A stretch of DNA of 64,000 nucleotides from Bog-473 sp963782415 (GCA_963782415.1 CAWAJT010000004.1:186001-250000), one strand, 5' to 3'; shown: positions 18,695-27,960, counted from the stretch's first letter. The notes: generated from the sequence alone by a model not told the origin. Numbers and translations are program-made.

Positions 18695-19233
18695 TCACCG
18701 TTGCGCTGACCTCTGCACCGCGTGCATGTACTCGTGCAGTGCCGAGGCGGGGTTGCGCTCCACCGTGCGGGTGGCTCTGGCGCGGATCAACTCGTGACCC
18801 GCTGGACACAAGCAGACCTTGCCAGCAGAGACGACTCGTTTGGGGAGGGTGTGTGCTCCGTGCCAGGTCTGGGACGGCGGATACGAGCCTCGAAGAGACA
18901 GAAGGGGCGCGGGCACCCGCAGTCACCAGCTGGGTAGCCCTCCAGCTCGTGGACGTTCGTACGGGCGAGTGAACCGTCGGCCGTCGTGAAGCTGACTTCC
19001 ACGTCGCCCCAGTGGACAGACCGCTCGATCTCGGTGAACGACCGTCCTTCGACATTGCCATCAATGTAGCTCCCGGCGATTCCCATCCATCGTCGACCGC
19101 GCGCCACCTTGGGTGTGGAGAACCCGATGCTGCAGAAGGGGCACGGGAAGGGAGGCAGATTGCGATCGCTCGGCCGCTTCGGGCAACCCAAAGCGACCAA
19201 GACCGTCGACACTCCGTCTTTAGTCCGTACCAA
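18695..19233 (-). pseudogene. Cysteine-rich protein of unknown family, possibly frameshifted
   Basis: Not recognised. A minus-strand frame from 19233 has PFPCPFCSIGF and, after IERSVHWGDVEVSFTTADG and VHELEGYPAGD, CGCPRPFC. Around 18850-18900 a second frame takes over with VVSAGKVCLCPAGHELIRAR and ERNPASALHEYMHAVQ, ending at 18695. Both parts look protein-like, with paired cysteines that could bind zinc, and neither frame alone looks right throughout. Read together they would give one protein of about 175 residues with a frameshift. The alternative is that this is non-coding DNA with chance open frames. Confidence 0.3.
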
Positions 19234-19444
19234 CTAGCGACGTTGGAGGTGCCCAAGTCCACGGTGCCGGCCCTGTGCCAACAGCCACCCCCGTTATGCC
19301 GGGATGCGCACGATCGCACCGGACGATGCCGGGCAGACGGCTTCTCTCTCGCCAAGATGGGCAGTCGGACCGAACGACTTCGAATGGACGCTGGGATATG
19401 AAGACGACACGTCCCGCCCACACTGAGAAAGTGTCCCGGATACG

Positions 19445-19591
19445 TCAAGGGGACGACTTTGGCCGGGTCCGCCGGTGTTGCAGCGTCTGCGCTGCTGGCG
19501 ACCCAGAACACACGACAAGGCCAATCGACAGCAGGAGAAAGACGACGAGATACTTGTTGCGCCTGCTCGGTCGGGACCACCTTGCTGCCAT
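19445..19591 (-). CDS. Short membrane or exported peptide
   Basis: ATG 19591 opens a 48-codon frame with a basic start (MAARWSRPSRRNKY) and one hydrophobic segment (LVVFLLLSIGLVVCSGS), ending at TGA 19445-19447. It looks like a signal peptide or membrane anchor followed by a short hydrophilic tail. It may be the N-terminal remnant of a longer exported protein. No clear Shine-Dalgarno is seen. Confidence 0.35.
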   Translation of the reverse strand: MAARWSRPSRRNKYLVVFLLLSIGLVVCSGSPAAQTLQHRRTRPKSSP

Positions 19592-19822
19592 CAGCGCAGG
19601 CTATTAGAAGCATATTGGGGATCAACCGCGAGGTCCTCAAAAGGAATGCGCTGAAGGTGCGGGGCGTCGATTGCGGGAGCGAGCGCAACCCGGGTCTTCA
19701 CCGAAGGAAGATGGCACACTCCCGCCTCCGCGTCGTGTACACCTCTTCATGACGAAGAGAACGAAGAAGTGGTCGCGTTCGAACTGGGCCCGTGCGAAGC
19801 AGCCGGGTGGGAGCCGCCCTAC

Positions 19823-21178
19823 TCAACGGGTCAGGCGCCACCACACCCCGGGGACCGAGAGCGCGCTCGCAGTCCGCAATCGCATTTGAGTAGAGGTGCG
19901 TCCCAGTCCCGCTCGCAACGTGCCGACGGTGGCACCTTTCGGCAGGGGGCCGTCCAGAGAACGGTGTCGCACTGTCACTGCGGCCACGAGACCTGGCAAC
20001 CCGATCACCTCGACGGGCTGTGCCACGGTGACAGGGGCCATCGAACCCCAGGGCGCTGTGACCTCGGCGACCGTCTGCCCGGGGGCGAAGATGGTGAAGG
20101 TGTGCAGCGCAGCGAAGACACTTCTGACCAACGCGTCTCCTGCATCGACTGCCGCGGTGTTCGGGCCGAGCGACCCGCCCGGCTGACCCAGGACTGCACC
20201 AACGACCGTGAGGTTCTTGCCACCGATGTTCTGCTGCGCCGCGACGAGGTAGCAGCCTTGCGCGCTTGAGTCGGACGCTGTCTTGATGCCGATGATTCCG
20301 TCCCGGCCTAGGTCGAAATTTGGGTTGTAGACGACGGTCGTCATCGGCACACTCGCTTGGGGCAGCGAGACGATCTGTCGGAGGACCGGAATAGAGAGCG
20401 ATGCCTCGCCAAGGCGGACGAGGTCATCTGCTGTGCTCGTCGTGGCTGGGTCCAGACCGCTTGGATCGGTGATGTGTGTCGAGGTGAGGCCGAGCCTGCT
20501 CGCTGCGGCAGTCATCTTCGCTACAAACGCGCTGACGCTTCCCGCGTCCCAGTCGGCGAGGACCGTCGCCATGTCTGCTCCCGAGTCCACGAGCAGCCCC
20601 TCGAGGACTTGCAGCTCGGTGAGTGACTCTCCGGCTGTGACCGGGACTTCCGAATCTTGCGCCGCTTGTCCGGCTTGATACGCGGCGAGCGCGTCGGCGC
20701 TGACCGGGATGGTCGGGCCGTCGGCTCCCGGCGCCAACCCGTGATCCGACAAGACCACGTAGGCCGCAAGGAGTTCGGCCAGACCGGCGACAGCCACGGA
20801 TTGGGATCCACGTACGTCGCCCACCTTTCCAAGACCCACGACTGTCGCCGCTGCCTCTCCTCCGCTCGGCCACGCGAAGGTGGGCGCCGCTCCTGGGAGA
20901 CGGACTTCATGGATGGTGAGGACGGCGTGGGGGAGGGGCCGGACCCACTGTGCGACGGCACCAGCGCAGAGCGCCACCACGATGAGCGCCGCGCCCCACG
21001 CGAAGAGACGGCGGCGCCGTCGTGAGGAGCGCAGCCCGGCGACGATCGAGAGCTCTTCTTCAGTTGGTGGTGGAAGCTGTCTCCCGATTTGAGCGAGGCG
21101 CTCCTCGTTCTGTCGAGGCAGCGCCCGCTTTCGGGCATGGGTAGGGCCTGTCCGTTTCCTGCTGTCGTTGCCGTCCAT
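19823..21178 (-). CDS. PBP5-like (D-alanyl-D-alanine carboxypeptidase fold) protein lacking catalytic residues
   Basis: A 451-residue protein. Residues 1-55 are cytoplasmic and basic. A membrane anchor follows (LFAWGAALIVVALCAGAV), then an extracytoplasmic domain clearly related to DacA-type peptidases: LAELLAAYVVLSDH, SGADMATVLADWDAGSVSAF, LGLTSTHITDPSGLDP and GIIGIKTASDSSAQGCYLVA. Active members have S-x-x-K near the first block, S-G-N in the second and K-T-G in the last. Here those positions read G-L-A-E, S-G-A and K-T-A. The nucleophile Ser and general-base Lys appear lost, so this should be a non-enzymatic muropeptide- or beta-lactam-binding relative. Start ATG 21178. Confidence 0.8.
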   Translation of the reverse strand: MDGNDSRKRTGPTHARKRALPRQNEERLAQIGRQLPPPTEEELSIVAGLRSSRRRRRLFAWGAALIVVALCAGAVAQWVRPLPHAVLTIHEVRLPGAAPTFAWPSGGEAAATVVGLGKVGDVRGSQSVAVAGLAELLAAYVVLSDHGLAPGADGPTIPVSADALAAYQAGQAAQDSEVPVTAGESLTELQVLEGLLVDSGADMATVLADWDAGSVSAFVAKMTAAASRLGLTSTHITDPSGLDPATTSTADDLVRLGEASLSIPVLRQIVSLPQASVPMTTVVYNPNFDLGRDGIIGIKTASDSSAQGCYLVAAQQNIGGKNLTVVGAVLGQPGGSLGPNTAAVDAGDALVRSVFAALHTFTIFAPGQTVAEVTAPWGSMAPVTVAQPVEVIGLPGLVAAVTVRHRSLDGPLPKGATVGTLRAGLGRTSTQMRLRTASALSVPGVWWRLTR

Positions 21179-21888
21179 GCCTCAACGCTAAGGCCGTGAC
21201 ACGCGATCCAATGAGCAGGCCACGTGCTGCCGTCGCGAGGGCGTTCCCGCCGACACCCGTGAGCGCCCCCGGTTCCAGGCTGGTCTGGTGACGGCCTCAG
21301 AGGATATGTGGATATTGCCGGCACTGGCGTTGGAGTGGCCCAGAGCACCGGAAGAGAGAGCTTCTCGGCACGCCAGGGCGGACGCCTTCCCGGCTTGTCG
21401 GGATGGGTGCTGCTGGTAAGCGGGATGCTCATCAGACGCCCGACATGATTCTCTCGTCATCGCCGGGGTCAACCTGACCCCCGAGACACAGCTCATTGAG
21501 GCAGAAGAGGCATCGACGTTTGCGTTGGCGCAACTGCCTCATTTGAGGTCGGCTTCGTGACCGTCGGTTACACGAATCTTGTGGGTCCCATTCGCTCACG
21601 TATTCCGGGGCACCAAAAAATGGATTGGTCGAGCTCGAATGAACCTCAGTTCAGCTCGATGAAAGCCGATCCGCAGGCCATCCCGCCATTGTGCCGCCCA
21701 ATCCATCGTAGGTACGCAAAATGGCAGTGTCCGAAAAGGGCAGTGTCCGAAAGGGGCAGTGTCCAAAATTGGTGTCGGTACTGGCAACAATCTGGAGCAG
21801 GGGACCTGCCTCCTGACGTAGTTCGCAGACTTGCGACACGAGCGCTCGGACGTGCCGGTCCCTCGTCCGCCTGCGACAATCGACTGCT
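21179..21888. other. Intergenic, no gene recognised
   Basis: About 700 bases between divergent genes; both promoters should be here. A short direct repeat, AAAnGGGCAGTGTCCgAAA-like, occurs near 21729-21770 as three partial copies. No RNA gene or convincing open frame was found. Confidence 0.4.
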
Positions 21889-23391
21889 ATGCGCTGGGTC
21901 TGCCTCGTAGTCACGGCTTTGCTTGGCGGCGTCTGTGCCCTTCTCCCGATAGGCGTAGCTGCAGCGAGGACACTTGATCGACCTGCAATCGGCATGGCTG
22001 CGACCCCCGATGGCCACGGGTACTGGGAAGTGGCGTCCGATGGAGGCATCTTCGGCTTCGGGGACGCGAGCTTCTTCGGGTCCATGGGCGGCAAGGCGCT
22101 GGACGCCCCCGTCGTGGGCATGGCTGCGACCCCCGATGGCCACGGGTACTGGGAAGTGGCGTCCGATGGAGGCATCTTCGGCTTCGGGGACGCGAGCTTC
22201 TTCGGGTCCATGGGCGGCAAGGCGCTGGACGCCCCCGTCGTGGGCATGGCTGCGACCCCCGATGGCCACGGGTACTGGGAAGTGGCGTCCGATGGAGGCA
22301 TCTTCGGCTTCGGGGACGCGAGCTTCTTCGGGTCCATGGGCGGCAAGGCGCTGGACGCCCCCGTCGTGGGCATGGCTGCGACCCCCGATGGCCACGGGTA
22401 CTGGGAAGTGGCGTCCGACGGAGGCATCTTCGGCTTCGGGGACGCGAGCTTCTTCGGGTCCATGGGCGGCCGACCCCTGAGATACGGGATCGTCGGCGTG
22501 TCCGCAGAACCACAGGGTGGCGGGTACTGGGAAGTGGCGTCCGACGGAGGCATCTTCAGCTTCGGGAACGCCGGCTTTGCCGGATCGATGGGTGGTCAGC
22601 ACCTCAACGCTCCCATTACGGGCATGGCTGCGACCCCCGATGGCCACGGGTACTGGGAAGTGGCGTCCGACGGAGGCATCTTCACGTTCGGGGGCGCCGG
22701 GTACATGGGATCGGTGCCGAGTCTGCCCCCGGGCGGACCCTCCAGGATCGCGCTCTACGGAGACTCACTGGGAATGGAGGCCGGCCCAGACTTCTCCTAC
22801 ATAGCTCGTGCCGCCGGCGCTTCCACACTCGTGCGGACATACGGCGGTCTTGCCGTCTGCGATTGGCTGCCGACCATGACCGTTGACGCGACATCCTGGC
22901 AACCGACAGCGGTCGTCCTCGAATTCAGCGGCGATGCGTTCACTCATTGCATGTCAGGCGTTATCGGGACAGCGCAGTACTACCAAGAGTATGCAGCTGA
23001 TATCCAGGCGGCGATCAACATCTTCCGCCCCTATGGGACAGAGGTATTCATCGTTGGTGTCCCCTACGACGCGTCGGCTGACGCTAACCAGAACGTCACA
23101 GCACTGAACCAGATTTATGCGTCCGTCGCCGCGGCGAACGTCGGTGTCAACTACGTCGATGCGGGTCAGGCCGTCATGAATGATGGCGCCTTCACGTGGG
23201 ACCTGCCTTGCCTTCCAAATGAGGCGTGCATTGGTCCTTCGGGAAGGAACATTGTCCGGGCCCCCGACGGAGTTCATTTCTGCCCAAATGGGCAGACGAC
23301 CATCGAGGGATACCTCGCCGTCTGCAACGTCTACTCGTCGGGCGCGTACCGATTCGCGGTCGCAATGCTGGCTCCGGTTCTCGGTTCGTGA
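21889..23391 (+). CDS. Secreted GYW-repeat protein fused to an SGNH hydrolase domain
   Basis: A 500-residue exported protein (signal segment VCLVVTALLGGVCALLP). Residues about 32-285 are six 42-residue units of the form GMAATPDGHGYWEVASDGGIFGFGDASFFGSMGG, related to the repeats of the protein at 1117. Residues about 285-500 are an SGNH/GDSL-type domain: LYGDSLGMEAG supplies the Ser of block I, a Gly-Gly in RTYGGLA block II, LEFSGDAF block III (Asn replaced), and APDGVHFCP the D-x-x-H of block V. The domain probably hydrolyses an ester on a polysaccharide or lipid outside the cell, with the repeat part serving as a binding or spacer domain. Loss of the block III Asn leaves activity uncertain. 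No operon partner. Confidence 0.85.
   Translation: MRWVCLVVTALLGGVCALLPIGVAAARTLDRPAIGMAATPDGHGYWEVASDGGIFGFGDASFFGSMGGKALDAPVVGMAATPDGHGYWEVASDGGIFGFGDASFFGSMGGKALDAPVVGMAATPDGHGYWEVASDGGIFGFGDASFFGSMGGKALDAPVVGMAATPDGHGYWEVASDGGIFGFGDASFFGSMGGRPLRYGIVGVSAEPQGGGYWEVASDGGIFSFGNAGFAGSMGGQHLNAPITGMAATPDGHGYWEVASDGGIFTFGGAGYMGSVPSLPPGGPSRIALYGDSLGMEAGPDFSYIARAAGASTLVRTYGGLAVCDWLPTMTVDATSWQPTAVVLEFSGDAFTHCMSGVIGTAQYYQEYAADIQAAINIFRPYGTEVFIVGVPYDASADANQNVTALNQIYASVAAANVGVNYVDAGQAVMNDGAFTWDLPCLPNEACIGPSGRNIVRAPDGVHFCPNGQTTIEGYLAVCNVYSSGAYRFAVAMLAPVLGS
21991..22494. repeat. 126-bp coding tandem repeats
   Basis: A 126-base (42-codon) unit starts at 21991, 22117, 22243 and 22369 and is nearly identical at the DNA level. 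Two more diverged units follow. The pattern points to recent unequal exchange or gene conversion in the repeat domain. Confidence 0.95.
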
Positions 23392-24071
23392 CGTCATCCA
23401 CGAGCTGAGGACCAGAAGGCCGACAGCACGATCGGCAGAACGCGAAGACGACGGTTAGATGAGGTCATCCTGTGGGCGCTTTGGGAAATGTTGTCAAACG
23501 GGTCACGCACTATGGCCGGTCGGCATGGGGGAGATCCTCCGGCGAGGAGTAAGGACTGGACAGCCTGTCCCGACACAGACGTGGGCGTTGGTCATACGGT
23601 GCACGATGCCCTCATGTTCGCTTTCGCCAGGCTCGTGTCGATGACTGCCCCGTCTGGCCGCATCGCACCTCCGTACAGTCCTATTCACCTACGCGGCGAT
23701 CTCTCCATCCGACGCACCTCGCCCCAAGCTCGATGAACTTACGCGAGACCGAGAGCGACGGCTCCGCAAATCCACACTGTCAACGTCGGTGGTTATGTCG
23801 CAGCATTGGGTGAGGAGCTCCTCGGGGTGGTCGTTGTCGGTGCTGTGCCCGATCATGGGGGAATGGGCCATATCACGAGGCTCTACGTGGATGGTGGTCG
23901 ATCTGGACATCGACCCGAATGCCGAGGGCTGGGTCAGGATCCCGTGGGGGCAAGGGGTGCTGAAGGGAGTCCTCCTTCCTCTCGAAGCCTGCCGGAAGGG
24001 AGAGACCAGAAGTGCACAGTCCTATCCAATGATCAGTTTCCTTACCTGTTAGTTTCGCCAGGAGGCGGATC
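23392..24071. other. Intergenic with a possible GNAT remnant
   Basis: About 680 bases. At 23785-23900 (+) a frame without a good start reads GGYVAALGEELLGVVVVGAV and then PDHGGMGHITRLYVD, similar to strands 3-4 of GNAT acetyltransferases ('GxVVVGPVPD...GHITRLYVDP'). A piece of the next helix (DPNAEGW) lies in another frame. If real, it is a decayed acetyltransferase. The remainder shows nothing. Confidence 0.35.
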
Positions 24072-25178
24072 ATGATTCTCCTAGCCGCAGCGATGCTAAC
24101 GGCCTCCGGAGCGCTTGTATCTGTTTCGACGTCGCTGGCTTCGGGTTCAGAACCGGCGGTCACAACAATCTCGATGACCCCTCACGCGTATAAACCGGTC
24201 GCGGCGGTGGGGACGTCCGACGATTACCACTGCACACTGGTTAACCCTCACGTGACCCAGAACGAGTACATCGTGTCGAGCAAGTTTGTCACCGGAAGCG
24301 ATGAGGTGCACCATGCGGCACTGTTTCTTCTGCCACCATCCCTCGCCGCGACGGCAGAGCGGGAAAACAGAGGGGGTCGCGGGTGGACGTGCTTTGGGCT
24401 GCCCTTGCCCAGCTCGGACCCAGGAGGGGCCGCCGGAGTCCCTCTGTTGACATTCTGGACTCCGGGTGCCGGAGTGGACGACTTCCCGAAGGGAACCGGT
24501 GTGCCGCTGCCAGCCGGAAGTTTGGTTGTCATGCAGGTCCACTACACGCTGTTGCTCGGCGATAGGCCGGTTAGGAACTCGCTGGTGCTCCACACTATGC
24601 CGAAATCGACACCGCTCCTTCCTCTCAACATCAATTTGATGCTCGCACCTCCTGACATCCCTTGTCCGGCGGGAGTAACCGGTCCATTGTGTAACCGCGC
24701 CGCATCTGTAGCCAACCTGGGCCAGCGCTTCGGCCAAACCGCGGTCGACGAGGTGAATGGCATCGAAGCGCTCTGCCGAAACGACCCGGCCAATCCACCC
24801 GAGGGAGACTCGACATCATGTACCTCGAACATCGGCAAGAACGGCTACATCGTGAGGGTGTACGCGCACATGCACCTTCTTGGACAGTCCTTCAAGATGG
24901 TTCTCAATCCGGGCACACCACAGGCAAGAACCGTCCTCAATGTACCCAATTTCAACTTCCATGATCAGAAGTCCTACAACCTCAGTCGTCCCGTTGCCGT
25001 CACAGCGGGTGAGCCTGTGCAGGTGACCTGCACGTACGACCCGACTCTTGCGCAGGAGTTGCCCATCCTGCGTAAGGCCCCACCGCACTTCGTCACCTGG
25101 GGAGACGGCTCGACCGATGAGATGTGCATTGGCCTGGCCTGGACGTCGGCCCATCTCCCGAATCCACACGGCATCTGA
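24072..25178 (+). CDS. Copper type II ascorbate-dependent monooxygenase (PHM/DBM-like)
   Basis: A 368-residue exported protein with an N-terminal signal (LLAAAMLTASGALVSVS). The two-domain copper core is readable: YHCTLVNP and EVHHAALFLLP (tandem His of the first copper site), MQVHYTLLL (third His), then AHMHLLGQSFKMVL (His-x-His of the second copper site), the Cys-containing VQVTCTYDP, and DEMCIGLAW (Met ligand). This matches the ligand order of peptidylglycine/dopamine beta-monooxygenases (HH...H...HxH...M). Bacterial substrates are mostly unknown. Start ATG 24072 has CAGGAGG seven bases upstream. It stands alone, with no electron-transfer partner. Confidence 0.9.
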   Translation: MILLAAAMLTASGALVSVSTSLASGSEPAVTTISMTPHAYKPVAAVGTSDDYHCTLVNPHVTQNEYIVSSKFVTGSDEVHHAALFLLPPSLAATAERENRGGRGWTCFGLPLPSSDPGGAAGVPLLTFWTPGAGVDDFPKGTGVPLPAGSLVVMQVHYTLLLGDRPVRNSLVLHTMPKSTPLLPLNINLMLAPPDIPCPAGVTGPLCNRAASVANLGQRFGQTAVDEVNGIEALCRNDPANPPEGDSTSCTSNIGKNGYIVRVYAHMHLLGQSFKMVLNPGTPQARTVLNVPNFNFHDQKSYNLSRPVAVTAGEPVQVTCTYDPTLAQELPILRKAPPHFVTWGDGSTDEMCIGLAWTSAHLPNPHGI

Positions 25179-26137
25179 CGGCTCGTCCACGCCACAGGTG
25201 TCCGATACGACGTCGTCGTAGATACTTCGAGACCTTGCCAACGACAAGGCGGCGGAGCGACAACGTGGAGTGGCTGTCACGCACGGACCCCCGTTGTTGA
25301 GCTAGTAAGTCGATCAGCGGGTCTCTTACCGCCGGCTACCAGGGGTGCAACGATGAGACACTTCTCGGGCAAGTTCGCCGCTCCACACCCGGTCGTGCTC
25401 GTCCCGGGGACCGTCCCCGAAGGCCAGACAATGAGACTGTCACGAACTCTTTCGTCGCGTGGGTGGAGGGACGCCGATCGCCCGGATCTTGCTACACGAC
25501 TCGTTCCGGCCCAACGACACCGCTGGTGTGATTGGTGGATTCATGTGGGCCACGTCGGCATACGAGCCAATCATTGGCCAGACTTCGAAAGGACGGTGAA
25601 GTTTGAACCAGACGGGGTGCTTTGTCCCCGGCGAATTCGATGGATTCGCCGGGGACTGTCCTGGCAAGTTCTCTTCCGCGATTCCGACACATTCACCTGG
25701 GCGGCGACGGCGAAACATGATGGCGCGTCCGAACCTCGCTGCGGCGAATCCACTTCATGCCACCTATGGCACGACCCTCCCTGAGCGATTGCCGGCCCGA
25801 ACTGAGCGCCTCCGGATGCCCAGCGCAGTGTTCATCTCCTTCTGGCTCGTCTGACGCGGTAGGCCTGGTCCGGAAGAGCGCACTACGCCGAATTGGTCGG
25901 ACTGCGTCGCCGCCCGACGCTGGCCACCGCAAGTCCCCAACTTCTCATCGGCATCGTCCATGTGGACAGCGCTTCTCAAGGCGTCGGGGCCAGAAAGCCC
26001 CGGCCAGGTCGCCTGACGTCCCATATACCCCGCAGGGTGAGCGCAGCCTCGTGATGTATCGGCTGCGCGCAAAGTCGGCCCGGTACCTCAGCTCCCCCGG
26101 TCGGTCGGCCGCAGAGGGCATTGACGCAACTAGATGG
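25179..26137. other. Intergenic, possible remnants only
   Basis: Almost 1 kb. A frame near 25472-25597 reads TPIARILLHDSFRPND, then TAGVIGGFMWATSAYEPIIG. This looks protein-like but has no start and I do not recognise it. The region also has a perfect hairpin at 25624. No intact gene was found. Confidence 0.4.
25624..25656. repeat. Perfect 13-bp inverted repeat
   Basis: GTCCCCGGCGAAT at 25624-25636 and ATTCGCCGGGGAC at 25644-25656, separated by seven bases. It could form a strong RNA hairpin. There is no T-tract and no adjacent gene end, so it is not an obvious terminator. Confidence 0.8.
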
Positions 26138-26154
26138 TTGCTATAAAGTAGCAA
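26138..26154 (+). promoter_or_regulatory. Putative ArsR operator
   Basis: TTGCTATAAAGTAGCAA is a palindrome with six-base arms, 40 bases before the AHSA1 start codon, with a half-site-like GTTGCGATAT just downstream. ArsR repressors commonly bind such sites and the operon ends with an ArsR gene, so autoregulation is likely (inference). Confidence 0.5.
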
Positions 26155-26194
26155 TCAACAGGTTGCGATATCCACTTCACTCAAAGGAGACCCC

Positions 26195-26674
26195 ATGACA
26201 ACCAGCACCGACTACCGCACGATCATCCACGTCAACGCCCCTGCGGACGTCGTGTTCGACGCCGTCACTACGACCGAAGCGCTCACCGCCTGGTGGAGCC
26301 CTGCAACGGGATCGGGCCTGAGCGATGGCGAGTTGCGGTTCCCGATGGTGGCGGAACAGCCTCCTCTCCTCGTCCGCGTTGATGTGGCCACTCGCCCGAC
26401 AACCGTCCGCTGGACCGTCGTCGAGTGCTCCTTTATGGAGGACTGGGTTGGCACCCGGCCAACGTTCACCATCCGGCCGATCGACGCCGGTTCCTGCGAA
26501 CTCACCTTCGAGCACCGCGGCCTGAACGACAGTCTCGAATGCAAGGGTATGTGCAGCCGGAGCTGGGATCACTTCGTCGGCACCAGTCTGCGCGAGCTGG
26601 TCGAGGGCGGCCCTGGTGCTCCCAACCGCAGCCCGCGGGATCTCGCCCGTCGCGCCGCCGAGGAGAACGCCTGA
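26195..26674 (+). CDS. AHSA1/SRPBCC-family protein
   Basis: A 159-residue START/Bet v1-like protein. It opens with YRTIIHVNAPADVVFDAVTT and LTAWWSP, the first strand and helices of the AHSA1 family, and has ELTFEHRGL and WDHFVGTSLRELVEGG at the end. Such proteins form a hydrophobic cavity; biochemical roles in bacteria are poorly known. Start ATG 26195 follows AAAGGAG at seven bases. It is the first gene of a three-gene operon with a second AHSA1 protein and an ArsR repressor, a common arrangement in which the ArsR regulates the operon. Confidence 0.88.
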   Translation: MTTSTDYRTIIHVNAPADVVFDAVTTTEALTAWWSPATGSGLSDGELRFPMVAEQPPLLVRVDVATRPTTVRWTVVECSFMEDWVGTRPTFTIRPIDAGSCELTFEHRGLNDSLECKGMCSRSWDHFVGTSLRELVEGGPGAPNRSPRDLARRAAEENA

Positions 26675-26771
26675 TTTACCCGGGGAACACGGCCTGGCTT
26701 GACACCAGGCCGCCCCACGTCGGTGACCGTTGCTCGGCATCATCCATACTCGTTTCCTCAAGGAGGTGGTC

Positions 26772-27203
26772 ATGACGTTCCCTGATCGCATCGAGCGCAC
26801 CGTGACACTGACCAGCGCGCCGCGTGAGGTGTGGCAGGCGCTCACCACGGCAGAAGGTCTGAGCGCGTGGTTCGGCGAGCGGGCGAGCATCGACCTCCGG
26901 CCCGGTGGCTCGGCCACGATGACGTTCGCGGGCGGCACGACCGTCGAGATGCGGGTTGAACGTGTCGAGGAACCCGCGGTGTTCGCATACACCTGGCGAC
27001 TACCCGACCTGCCTGAGGACGACCCCCGCCGCACGTACGTCGAGTTCACGCTAGAACCCGACCACGACGGCACTCTGCTCCGCGTCGTCGAGACCGGCTT
27101 TGCCCAGCTTCCCGCCGATACCCGACGCCAGACCTACGACTCGCACAATGAAGGCTGGTTGCGAGAGCTGGCGGAGTTGGCGGAGCACGTCGATGGCGCC
27201 TGA
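26772..27203 (+). CDS. AHSA1/SRPBCC-family protein, second copy
   Basis: A 143-residue AHSA1 protein: IERTVTLTSAPREVWQALTT, LSAWFGERA, FAYTWRLPD and the C-terminal LLRVVETGF plus GWLRELAELAEHV. It is related to, but clearly diverged from, the first copy. ATG 26772 follows AAGGAGG at seven bases; a longer frame from 26730 precedes this strong site and is not needed. Its stop overlaps the ArsR start by 11 bases, implying translational coupling. Confidence 0.9.
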   Translation: MTFPDRIERTVTLTSAPREVWQALTTAEGLSAWFGERASIDLRPGGSATMTFAGGTTVEMRVERVEEPAVFAYTWRLPDLPEDDPRRTYVEFTLEPDHDGTLLRVVETGFAQLPADTRRQTYDSHNEGWLRELAELAEHVDGA

Positions 27204-27525
27204 TATCGAGGCTGTCGCCGAGCAGGTCTTCGTCGCGCTCGCTGACCCGACTCGCCGCACGATCCTCGCCGCCCTCGCGACGGACGGCCCGTCCACGGCC
27301 ACCGATCTCGCTGCTCGGTTGCCGATCAGCCGCCAGGCAATCGCAAAACACCTCGCCCTGATGGCTGACGCGGGACTGGTCACACCCGAGCCTGGCGAGC
27401 GCAGGCGGGTGCGCTACCGGTTGCGGTCCGCACCCGTGCAACTCGCCCAACAGTTTCTCGCCGCGCTTGCCAACGCCTGGGACGACCGACTCGACTCCCT
27501 GCAGCACTATCTCACGAGGCCCTGA
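27193..27525 (+). CDS. ArsR-family transcriptional repressor
   Basis: A 110-residue winged-helix protein: FVALADPTRRTILAALATDG (first helices), STATDLAARLPISRQAIAKH (HTH with recognition helix), then LALMADAGLVTPEPGERRR and VRYRL (wing). There are no cysteines in the usual metal-binding positions, so it is probably not a metal sensor, as for most ArsR proteins linked to AHSA1 genes. ATG 27193 lies inside the end of the upstream gene. It likely represses its own operon via the palindrome at 26138. Confidence 0.92.
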   Translation: MAPDIEAVAEQVFVALADPTRRTILAALATDGPSTATDLAARLPISRQAIAKHLALMADAGLVTPEPGERRRVRYRLRSAPVQLAQQFLAALANAWDDRLDSLQHYLTRP

Positions 27526-27960
27526 CCACCGACTCCGCAGCCAACAGCGACGGCGACGTTCTCGGAGGTTTCACCGTCAGGAGTTCTGAGATCACGATCA
27601 CCCTGGCTAAACGACCAACCAGGTGTAAGTCAAGAACATTGTGCCGCGGTTGACTTCTCTGCCGATCGGCAACGCAACGTTGCCGCGTATCCAACTGCCC
27701 GACGCTCGGAACGACTCCACGCGCCGGATATCATTTACCGCGAGACAGATCAATGGTTCCCGAAGTACTCTCTCGCCGGATTCGCGCCATAACGCTCGCA
27801 ATCTGATCATTGCTGCTGCCTTGGAGCGATACGGGTATGCCCCGGTGAGCCGGCGGGGCGATGTCAACCAGTGGTTGTGGCTGGGCCTCGACACGCCGAC
27901 GTTGATACGCGGGCCGCCGTATCCGCGACAACGAACCGGACTCGGCATAGCGTTGCACGC
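27526..27960. other. Intergenic, no gene recognised
   Basis: About 430 bases downstream of the ArsR operon. A plus-strand frame (27641-27979) is open and includes RRGDVNQWLWLGLDTPT, but its product is not family-like. No hairpin with a T-tract was seen. Confidence 0.35.

Noticed and set aside
21991..22494. CRISPR-like regular repeats
   Set aside because: The period is 126 bases with no unique spacers, and repeats are codon-phased in a gene. The 156-bp repeats at 10204 were rejected for the same reason. No CRISPR array or cas gene was seen.
21646..22647. Long minus-strand frame of 333 codons over the SGNH repeat gene
   Set aside because: It is antisense to the near-identical 126-bp repeats; a repeat free of stops in one frame keeps others open. 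The product has no family features.
25624..25656. Intrinsic terminator
   Set aside because: The stem is perfect, but there is no T-tract and no gene ends nearby; reported only as an inverted repeat.
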